Below are positions 46,892-54,327 of a DNA stretch of 54,327 bases, one piece after another. The stretch spans positions 1 to 54,327 of the forward strand of contig CAMLJY010000044.1 of NCBI GenBank assembly GCA_946480465.1, in the 5' to 3' direction. Every line of letters begins with the position of its first letter. Position 1 is the stretch's first letter. The notes beneath the pieces were generated by a model. It was not told the DNA's origin. It saw nothing but the letters and a program-made list of their open reading frames with translations, and ran no database searches. Source of the DNA: an uncultured Burkholderiales bacterium. Its GTDB lineage: Bacteria > Pseudomonadota > Gammaproteobacteria > Burkholderiales > Burkholderiaceae. The position numbers were made by a program, and so were the translations under genes.

Positions 46892-47746
46892 ATGATTCTA
46901 TCGTCGGGCCTCTCGTCGATCGGGACCCTGGCCGGTGCGGGGCTGGGGCCCATTCCGCTGGTGCTGGCCCTGCTGTCGCTGTCCGCGTATGCCATTGCGG
47001 CGCTGCCCACCGCGCGGGAAGGCATGCAGGCGCGGCTGGCGCTGGGGGCACCCGCGCTGGTGCTGGGCTGGCTGCTGCATGCGGCGCTGCTCGTGCTCGA
47101 TATCGGCGGCTGGGGCGTGCCGGGCAGCGGCGCACGGCTCGGCTTCGGTCCGGTGCTGTCGCTGACCTTGTGGCTGGTGGTGGCGGTTCACATCGTCGAA
47201 AGCCGTTTCGTGCCGCTGCCCTCGGTGCGCCGCGCGCTCGCGGTGAGCGGGGCCATCGTGGTCGTGCTGGCCTTCGCGTTCCCCGGCGAAGTACGCGGCA
47301 TGTCCTCGCCCTGGGCGCCGCTGCACTGGGTGCTGGGTGTCGCGTCCTATGGCCTGTTCGGCGCGGCCGTGCTGCATGCGTCGCTGCTCGACAACGCGGA
47401 GCGCCAGTTGCGCCGCCACGCGGCTCCGGCCGCAGGTCCGCTGGGCATGCCGCTGCTGCGGCTGGAACGCCTGACCTTCCGCTTCGTCGAGGCCGGATTC
47501 GTCGTGCTGACGCTTGCGCTGATGCTGGGCTTCGTCAGCGCCCATGGCTGGCGGTTCGATCACAAGACCGTGTTCTCGCTGCTCGGCTGGGCGGTGTTCG
47601 CCGCGCTGATCGGCGGGCGCCTGTTGCGCGGCTGGCGCGGCCGCCGCGCCACGCGCTGGCTGTACGCCGGCACCCTGCTGCTGCTGCTGGGCTATGCCGG
47701 CTCGCGCTTCGTCTTCGAGGTCGTGCTGGGTCGGCCTGCCTCCTGA
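46892..47746 (+). CDS. Cytochrome c assembly-like membrane protein (CcsA/YpjD type)
   Basis: A 284-residue protein with about eight hydrophobic helices. The histidine-bearing segments WAPLHWVLGVASYGLF and SAHGWRFDHKTVFSLLGWAVFAALIGGR resemble the CcsA/HemX/YpjD family, in which His residues help bind heme. It lacks a clear tryptophan-rich WWD motif. The neighbourhood ffh, this gene, a small zinc-ribbon protein, pilS, pilR, ampD is conserved in Burkholderiales as I recall it. The frame stays open far upstream, but ATG 46892 is the best start. Confidence 0.86.
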   Translation: MILSSGLSSIGTLAGAGLGPIPLVLALLSLSAYAIAALPTAREGMQARLALGAPALVLGWLLHAALLVLDIGGWGVPGSGARLGFGPVLSLTLWLVVAVHIVESRFVPLPSVRRALAVSGAIVVVLAFAFPGEVRGMSSPWAPLHWVLGVASYGLFGAAVLHASLLDNAERQLRRHAAPAAGPLGMPLLRLERLTFRFVEAGFVVLTLALMLGFVSAHGWRFDHKTVFSLLGWAVFAALIGGRLLRGWRGRRATRWLYAGTLLLLLGYAGSRFVFEVVLGRPAS

Positions 47747-47791
47747 AGTGAGCGGCATGGCAGGCCCTGGACGCGACTCGGAGCGCAACGC

Positions 47792-48043
47792 ATGAAATAC
47801 CTGCTGGTGTTGGTCGTCGTGGCGATCGGCTTGTGGATGCTCAACAAGCGCCTGCGCGGCCCGGCGCCGAGGGCCCGGCCGCCCGGCTCGGCGCATTCGC
47901 GTGCGGCGCGCGGACCCGCTGCCATGGTCGAGTGCGCCCACTGCGGCCTGCACCTGCCGGCGGCCGATGCGGTGCGCGAAGGCGCTCATGCCTATTGCGG
48001 CGAAGCGCACCGTCGGCTCGGTCCGCGCGCCGACGCGCCATGA
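47792..48043 (+). CDS. PP0621-family small protein
   Basis: An 83-residue protein with an N-terminal membrane helix (MKYLLVLVVVAIGLWML), a basic Pro/Arg linker, and a C-terminal Zn-ribbon-like segment VECAHCGLHLPAADAV...AYCGEAHRR with three cysteines and a His that could bind zinc. It overlaps pilS by ATGA. The family usually accompanies pilS/pilR, but no function is established. Confidence 0.85.
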   Translation: MKYLLVLVVVAIGLWMLNKRLRGPAPRARPPGSAHSRAARGPAAMVECAHCGLHLPAADAVREGAHAYCGEAHRRLGPRADAP

Positions 48044-49926
48044 CGGTGCCTGGTGGCGACAGGCGCCACGGCGACCGGCGCCGTGGCGACCGCCGTCAGG
48101 GCGACCGCCGGCGGCCCCGGCCGCTGCCTGCCGGCGATTCCTGGTTCGGTGCGCTCGCCGAAGGCGGCGGCCAGTCGACGCTGCAGCAGCCTGCCGATCC
48201 CGAGTCGATGCTCGATGAGGGCGAGGGCGGTGCCGAGAGCCGATTCCTCGCCCGCGAAGCGCGCCGCATCGTCGCTGGCGAGGGCAATGCGTTGCGGCGC
48301 GTCTTCAAGGGTTATGTCACGGCGCGCGCGGTGCTGGGCATTGCGCTTGCGCTGACGCCCTGGGCGATGACGCTGCTGGGCGCGCGCCTGGCCTTCCCGA
48401 TGCTCGGCGTCTGCCTGGTCTATGCCGTGCAGGCCTTGTGGCTGTGGCTGATGCCGGGGCGCGGTGAGGCATCCGGCGAGCAGCCCTCGCGCCTGGGCCG
48501 GCGGCAGTGGCTGTTGACGATCGGTGTCGACCTGCTGGTGTTCTCGGCGCTGCACTTGATGCAACCGGTGGCGCAGTTGAACTTTGCGGCGCTGCTGGCC
48601 TTGCCGGTGCTGATGGCCGGCGTGATGACCAAGCGCATCACCGCGCTGGCGACCGCGGCCTTCGTCACCCTGGTGCTGCTGGGCGGCGTGTGGCGCACTG
48701 CGCTGACGGGCGCGTTCAGCGTCGGGCTGCTGACCCAGGCCGGCTTGGCCGGCCTGGGTGCATTCGTGATCACGCTGCTGTCCGGCGAACTGGCGCAGCG
48801 CCTCGCACGCGAGGAGCGTGCCGCGCGTGGCAGTCTGGCGCTGGCGCGCCAGCAGGCGCGGCTGAACCGGCTGGTGATCGAGGAGATGACCGACGGCGTA
48901 CTGGTGGTCGACCGCCGCTTGCGCGTGCGTGCGGCCAACCCGGCGGCGCGCGCGATGCTGGGCCCGTCGGCCACGCACCGCACGACACCATTCGGCCTGC
49001 AGGACGAGCCGGCCTGGGGCGAGTTGCTGGACGCCGTGCAACTCGCACACGAGATCGGCCAATGGCCCGAAGCGCAGCGTGAGATCACGCTGCCGCGCGC
49101 TGGCACGGCAGGGCGCACGGTGCAGGTGCGGGCGCGCTTCACGCGGCGCAGCGGCATCAGCGACGAGGCGACGCCACCCGAGGACGTCTGCGTGCTGTTC
49201 CTCGAGGACTTGCGCAGCGTGCGGGCGCGCGTGCGGCAGGAAAAGCTCGCGGCGATGGGGCGCGTGTCCGCCGGCATCGCGCACGAGATCCGCAACCCGC
49301 TCGCGGCCATCGCGCAGGCCAACGCGCTGATGCGGGAGGACCCGCTGCCGCCGACGCAGGAGCGCCTGGCGCGCATCGTCGAGGACAACGTCGAGCGGCT
49401 GAAGCGCATCGTCGACGACGTGATGGCGGTCGCGCCCGGCGGGGCGCCGCAGATGCAGGCGATCGACGCGACCGCCGAGGTGGCGCGCATCATCGCCGAC
49501 TGGCAATCGACCACGGCCGTGTCACCCGAGCAGCGTCAGCGCCTGGCCGCGCGCCTGCCGGGCCAGCCGCTGCCGGTGCTGTTCGATCCCGAGCACCTGC
49601 GCCGCGTGCTGGTGAACCTGCTCGACAACGCGGCCCGCCATGCCAGCGATGCTCCGGGCGCGGTGCAGTTGCACCTGGCCGCGCACGCGCCCGATGCGGT
49701 GCAGCTTTCGGTCGCGAGCGACGGCCCCCCCATTGCGCCGGAGGTCGAGCGCCACCTCTTCGAGCCGTTCGTGTCGACGCGTGCGCGAGGCACCGGGCTG
49801 GGCCTGTACATTTGCCGGGAGCTGTGCGAACGTCATCGCGCCGTCATCGACTTCCGGCCCGGCGCTCCAGGCGCGCGCCATCCGAACGAGTTCCGCATCC
49901 TGATGCGCGGCGCGCCCCCGGCCTGA
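48040..49926 (+). CDS. pilS: Sensor histidine kinase PilS
   Basis: A 628-residue kinase, probable partner of PilR in pilus gene control. The N-terminus has four copies of a Gly-Asp-Arg-Arg-x repeat. Hydrophobic membrane helices run over about 90-235, with a PAS-like segment (MTDGVLVVDRRLRVRAANPAA) after them. The phosphorylated His is near 414 in SAGIAHEIRNPLAAIAQANAL; the ATP-binding domain has VNLLDNAARHA near 529 and a G box in RGTGLGLYI. It overlaps the small PP0621-type gene by ATGA and precedes pilR by 57 bp. Confidence 0.9.
   Translation: MTVPGGDRRHGDRRRGDRRQGDRRRPRPLPAGDSWFGALAEGGGQSTLQQPADPESMLDEGEGGAESRFLAREARRIVAGEGNALRRVFKGYVTARAVLGIALALTPWAMTLLGARLAFPMLGVCLVYAVQALWLWLMPGRGEASGEQPSRLGRRQWLLTIGVDLLVFSALHLMQPVAQLNFAALLALPVLMAGVMTKRITALATAAFVTLVLLGGVWRTALTGAFSVGLLTQAGLAGLGAFVITLLSGELAQRLAREERAARGSLALARQQARLNRLVIEEMTDGVLVVDRRLRVRAANPAARAMLGPSATHRTTPFGLQDEPAWGELLDAVQLAHEIGQWPEAQREITLPRAGTAGRTVQVRARFTRRSGISDEATPPEDVCVLFLEDLRSVRARVRQEKLAAMGRVSAGIAHEIRNPLAAIAQANALMREDPLPPTQERLARIVEDNVERLKRIVDDVMAVAPGGAPQMQAIDATAEVARIIADWQSTTAVSPEQRQRLAARLPGQPLPVLFDPEHLRRVLVNLLDNAARHASDAPGAVQLHLAAHAPDAVQLSVASDGPPIAPEVERHLFEPFVSTRARGTGLGLYICRELCERHRAVIDFRPGAPGARHPNEFRILMRGAPPA
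48055..48114 (+). repeat. 15-bp x 4 tandem repeat at pilS start
   Basis: Four 15-bp units at 48055, 48070, 48085 and 48100 encode GDRRH, GDRRR, GDRRQ and GDRRR. The unit length is a multiple of three, so repeat changes would keep the reading frame. The repeat gives the kinase a strongly basic cytoplasmic N-terminus. Confidence 0.9.
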
Positions 49927-49983
49927 GGGCCGGGAGCCGCTCCCGCGCTGATGTACCCGTCGACCTGATCCGCTGAATCGAGC

Positions 49984-51544
<1,561 letters not shown>

Positions 51545-51558
<14 letters not shown>

Positions 51559-52123
51559 AGACGCCTGGGACGCCGGCTGGTGGCGCGCGGCTCGCCGCAT
51601 CGATTCACCGAACTTCGGCCCGCGTCCCGCGGGCATGCCCGTCGACCTGGTGGTGCTGCATTCGATCAGCCTGCCGCCGGGTGAATACGGCGGCGATGCG
51701 ATCGAGCGCCTGTTCACGAACCGGCTCGACTGGGACGCCCATCCCTACTACGCGCAGATCCGCGGCCTGCAGGTGTCGTCGCACTTCTTGATCCGGCGCG
51801 GCGGCGAGCTTGTGCAGTTCGTGTCCTGCGATCAGCGAGCCTGGCACGCGGGTCGCTCGCACTGGCGCGGGCGGGACAACTGCAACGACTTTTCGATCGG
51901 CATCGAGCTCGAGGGCCTGGAGGGCGAGGCCTTCGAGGCAGCGCAGTACGAGCGCCTGGCCGTGCTGCTGGCAGCGATCGCTGCGCGCTACCCGGTCCGC
52001 GACGTGGCGGGGCATGAGCACGTGGCGCCCGGTCGCAAGATCGACCCGGGACCCGGGTTCGACTGGGCGGCACTGCGCAAGAGGCTCGGCTGGCCCGCCG
52101 AGCGCTTTGCTGCCGCAGGCTGA
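51545..52123 (+). CDS. ampD: 1,6-anhydro-N-acetylmuramyl-L-alanine amidase AmpD
   Basis: A 192-residue cytoplasmic zinc amidase that recycles peptidoglycan fragments; its loss raises beta-lactamase expression in organisms with AmpR/AmpC. The zinc ligands are His39 (VVLHSISL), His157 (VAGHEHVAPG) and Asp167 (KIDPGPGF), with the same spacing as in C. freundii AmpD. ATG 51545 overlaps the pilR end by 14 bases. A 20-bp palindrome at 52126-52145 follows. It is the last gene before nrdA. Confidence 0.95.
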
Positions 52124-52125
52124 CC

Positions 52126-52145
52126 GCCCGCGCGGCCGCGCGGGC
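52126..52145. terminator. 20-bp palindrome after ampD
   Basis: GCCCGCGCGG and CCGCGCGGGC are exact reverse complements, directly after the ampD stop. It could form a stem that ends the pilS-pilR-ampD transcript. No T-run follows and the DNA is very GC-rich, so its function is tentative. Confidence 0.4.
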
Positions 52146-52314
52146 CGCGCCACGGCCCAGGGCCGCCACGACCCGCCGCGGCATCGCAGCTCGCGAGGCC
52201 CGGCCTTCGCAGGCTGGTGCGGCGCACGTGCGCGCTGTTGCGCGTCGCGCAATCGGGAAAGCACTCATCCGACTTTTCTTGAGTCGGCGGGCGACTTCGG
52301 CCCCGAGCTGAGGT

Positions 52315-52330
52315 ACGCTATAGGTAGTGC
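52315..52330. promoter_or_regulatory. NrdR-like box 1
   Basis: ACGCTATAGGTAGTGC matches 12 of 16 positions of the NrdR box consensus ACACWATATATWGTGT. NrdR is a repressor of ribonucleotide reductase genes in most bacteria. The box lies about 122 bp before the nrdA ATG, and its partner is exactly 31 bp further on. Confidence 0.55.
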
Positions 52331-52345
52331 ACGCCGGAGGGATAC

Positions 52346-52361
52346 ACCCCAGATCTAGCGT
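52346..52361. promoter_or_regulatory. NrdR-like box 2
   Basis: ACCCCAGATCTAGCGT matches 11 of 16 positions of the NrdR consensus, weaker than box 1. The start-to-start distance from box 1 is 31 bp, the usual spacing (about three helical turns) of paired NrdR boxes. The spacing is stronger evidence than either match alone. Confidence 0.5.
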
Positions 52362-52452
52362 CCGGGCCATCCCCAGCTCATCCACCGGCACTCCACCAGA
52401 TCTCCACAGCCTGTCCACACCTGTCACGCCGCGCTCGCGGCGAAAGGTCCTT

Positions 52453-54327
52453 ATGCAAACAGTCGCCACCCGTTCGAACGAAGCTCAGTCCACCCTGCCT
52501 GCCGCCACGACCGTCGCCGCCAGCCCGGCCTCGGCCTACCAGGGCTACCAGATCATCCGCCGCAACGGCTCGGTGGTGTCCTTCGAGCCGAACAAGATCG
52601 CGGTGGCGCTGATGAAAGCCTTCCTCGCGGTGCACGGTACGCAGGGAGCAGCGTCGGCCAGCGTGCGCGAGACCGTCGATGCGCTGACCGAGCAGGTCGT
52701 GCGCGCGCTGCTGCGCTCGCGTCCGGGCGGCGGCACCTTCCACATCGAAGACGTGCAGGACCAGGTCGAGCTGGGCCTGATGCGCGGCAGCCACCACGAA
52801 GTGGCGCGCGCCTACGTGCTGTACCGCGAGCGCCGCGCCCAGGAACGGGCGCGCCAGACGCAGCCGGTTGCGCCGGGCGAACCGGTGCTGCACGTGACCG
52901 ACGGCGGCCAGCGCGTGCCGCTGGACATGGCGGCGCTGCGCGCGCTCGTCGAGTCCTCGTGCGCCGGCCTGGGCGCCGAGGTGAGTGCCGAGCCCATCCT
53001 CGCCGAGACCCGCCGCAATCTGTACGACGGCGTACCGATCGACGAGGTGCACAAGGCCTGCATCCTCGCCGCGCGCACGCTGATCGAGAAAGACCCGGCC
53101 TACACCCGCGCCACCGCGCGCCTGCTGCTGCACACGATTCGCAAGGAGATCCTCGGCGAGGAAGTCAGCCAGGAGCAGATGGCCACCCGCTATGCCGACT
53201 ACTTTCCCCAGTTCATCAAGAAGGGCATCGAGGCCGAGCTGCTGGACAGCAAGCTCGCCCAGTTCGATCTCGCGCGCCTGGGTGCGGCCCTGAAGGCCGA
53301 GCGCGACCAGCAGTTCGACTACCTCGGCCTGCAGACCCTGTACGACCGCTATTTCCTGCACATCGACGAGACCCGCATCGAGATGCCGCAGGCCTTCTTC
53401 ATGCGCGTGGCCATGGGCCTTTGCCTCAACGAGATCGACCGCGAAGCACGGGCGATCGAGTTCTACGACGTGCTGTCGTCCTTCGACTTCATGTCGTCCA
53501 CGCCGACCCTCTTCAATTCCGGCTCGCTGCGTTCGCAGCTGTCCAGCTGCTACCTGACCACGGTGGCCGACGACCTCGACGGCATCTATGAAGCGCTGAA
53601 GGAAAACGCGCTGCTGTCGAAGTTCGCCGGTGGCCTCGGCAACGACTGGACGCGCGTGCGCGCATTGGGCTCGTACATCAAGGGCACCAACGGCAAGAGC
53701 CAGGGCGTGGTGCCGTTCCTCAAGGTCGTCAACGACACGGCCGTCGCGGTGAACCAGGGCGGCAAGCGCAAGGGCGCGGTGTGCGCGTACCTCGAGAGCT
53801 GGCACCTCGACATCGAGGAGTTCCTCGAGCTGCGCAAGAACACCGGCGACGACCGCCGCCGCACCCACGACATGAACACCGCGAACTGGATTCCGGATCT
53901 GTTCATGCGCCGTGTGGCCGAAGGCGGCGACTGGACCCTGTTCTCGCCCAGCACCTGCCCCGACCTGCACGACAAGTTCGGCGCCGCCTTCGAGAAGGCC
54001 TACGTGGCCTATGAAGAGAAGGTCGACCGTGGCGAGATCAAGCTCTACAAGCGCATGCCGGCCAAGGACCTGTGGCGCAAGATGCTGTCGATGCTGTTCG
54101 AGACCGGGCATCCCTGGATCACGTTCAAGGACGCGTGCAACGTGCGCTCTCCGCAGCAGCACGCCGGCGTCGTGCATTCGTCGAACCTCTGCACCGAGAT
54201 CACGCTGAACACCAGCGACACCGAAATCGCCGTCTGCAACCTGGGCTCGGTCAATCTCGCGCAGCACCTGACCGACGGCCCCGGCGGCAAGGTCATCGAC
54301 CACGCCAAGCTGAAGAAGACCGTCAGC
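52453..54327 (+). CDS. nrdA: Ribonucleoside-diphosphate reductase alpha subunit, 5' part (3' end outside window)
   Basis: The first 625 residues of a class Ia reductase large subunit, open to the window edge. NrdA makes deoxyribonucleotides from ribonucleotides. The N-terminal ATP cone lies roughly at 31-125 (QIIRRNGSVVSFEPNKIAVAL onward). The redox-active Cys366 is in LSSCYLTT, and the active-site residues Asn578, Cys580 and Glu582 are in SSNLCTEITLNTS. A Ala/Ser/Thr-rich head (about 30 residues) precedes the cone. The C-terminal cysteines and nrdB are outside the window. Upstream DNA carries NrdR-like boxes. Confidence 0.95.
   Translation, partial: MQTVATRSNEAQSTLPAATTVAASPASAYQGYQIIRRNGSVVSFEPNKIAVALMKAFLAVHGTQGAASASVRETVDALTEQVVRALLRSRPGGGTFHIEDVQDQVELGLMRGSHHEVARAYVLYRERRAQERARQTQPVAPGEPVLHVTDGGQRVPLDMAALRALVESSCAGLGAEVSAEPILAETRRNLYDGVPIDEVHKACILAARTLIEKDPAYTRATARLLLHTIRKEILGEEVSQEQMATRYADYFPQFIKKGIEAELLDSKLAQFDLARLGAALKAERDQQFDYLGLQTLYDRYFLHIDETRIEMPQAFFMRVAMGLCLNEIDREARAIEFYDVLSSFDFMSSTPTLFNSGSLRSQLSSCYLTTVADDLDGIYEALKENALLSKFAGGLGNDWTRVRALGSYIKGTNGKSQGVVPFLKVVNDTAVAVNQGGKRKGAVCAYLESWHLDIEEFLELRKNTGDDRRRTHDMNTANWIPDLFMRRVAEGGDWTLFSPSTCPDLHDKFGAAFEKAYVAYEEKVDRGEIKLYKRMPAKDLWRKMLSMLFETGHPWITFKDACNVRSPQQHAGVVHSSNLCTEITLNTSDTEIAVCNLGSVNLAQHLTDGPGGKVIDHAKLKKTVS

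Larger units (their letters stand above)
52124..52452. other. 329-bp region between ampD and nrdA
   Basis: No gene is seen here. It holds a GC palindrome at 52126-52145, a 6-bp hairpin (CCGACT/AGTCGG, 52269-52287), two NrdR-like boxes (52315-52330 and 52346-52361), two CCAGATCT direct repeats (52349-52356 and near 52395), and TCCACAG/GTCCACAC elements that loosely resemble DnaA boxes. It is the nrdA control region. No confident -35/-10 was found. Confidence 0.5.

Noticed and set aside
52380..52452. DnaA boxes upstream of nrdA (CTGTCCACA, ATCTCCACA)
   Set aside because: Each matches only 7 of 9 bases of the consensus. Chance occurrence is likely and no clustering with a -35/-10 was found.

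Overview
The window is a dense, very GC-rich stretch of a bacterial chromosome. Gene content points to a betaproteobacterium of the order Burkholderiales: linked hemA-prfA-prmC and grxD-ubiX, a ccsA-like/pilS/pilR/ampD/nrdA block, an orphan PEP-CTERM protein, a PHA-system protein, and a wax-ester/DGAT acyltransferase. A Rubrivivax/Leptothrix/Methylibium-like lineage is my best guess, but that is inference. Coding density is high, many neighbouring genes overlap by ATGA or GTGA, and I see no insertion sequence, prophage, CRISPR array or integrase. One tRNA gene is present.

Layout. 1-1102: end of pgi and a YihX-like HAD phosphatase. 1243-5860: ABC importer (ATPase, two permeases, NMT1-type binding protein) followed by a RutR-type TetR regulator. 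5933-8829: transmembrane Ser/Thr kinase overlapping an OmpA-like lipoprotein gene. 9149-9865: PEP-CTERM protein. 9932-12254: ABC exporter and a small membrane protein. 12314-14581: divergent lysA/lysR. 14803-16898: COG3904-type membrane protein and a DUF4124-like protein. 17065-22688: reductive pyrimidine operon preT-preA-dihydropyrimidinase-N-carbamoyl amidohydrolase. 22972-27593: five-gene amidohydrolase/DJ-1/GlxA operon. 27741-30865: molybdopterin oxidoreductase and lipoprotein aminopeptidase. 30886-33052: PHA-system protein, acyl-CoA-binding protein and WS/DGAT. 33053-36241: rppH, proS and a lytic transglycosylase. 36259-41152: ubiX, grxD, a putative barrel protein, prmC, prfA and hemA. 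41255-43464: small membrane protein, miaB, a secreted hypothetical and tRNA-Met. 43529-46834: ftsY, a DUF2726 protein and ffh. 46892-52123: cytochrome-assembly-like protein, PP0621-type protein, pilS, pilR and ampD. 52453-end: nrdA, cut by the window edge.

The most coherent biological story is pyrimidine-base use. A perfect RutR-type operator (TTGACCA-N2-TGGTCAA) lies just upstream of the ABC importer whose cluster ends in a RutR homologue. A near-identical operator lies upstream of the preT operon about 21 kb away. This suggests one uracil/thymine-responsive regulator controlling uptake of a pyrimidine-related compound and its breakdown by the reductive route, in contrast to E. coli, where RutR controls the Rut pathway. 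The other notable regulatory signal is a pair of NrdR-like boxes 31 bp apart upstream of nrdA.

Limits: all functional calls come from reading motifs and recalling family sequences; no database search was run. Start codons were chosen from overlaps, Shine-Dalgarno-like sequences and family length.
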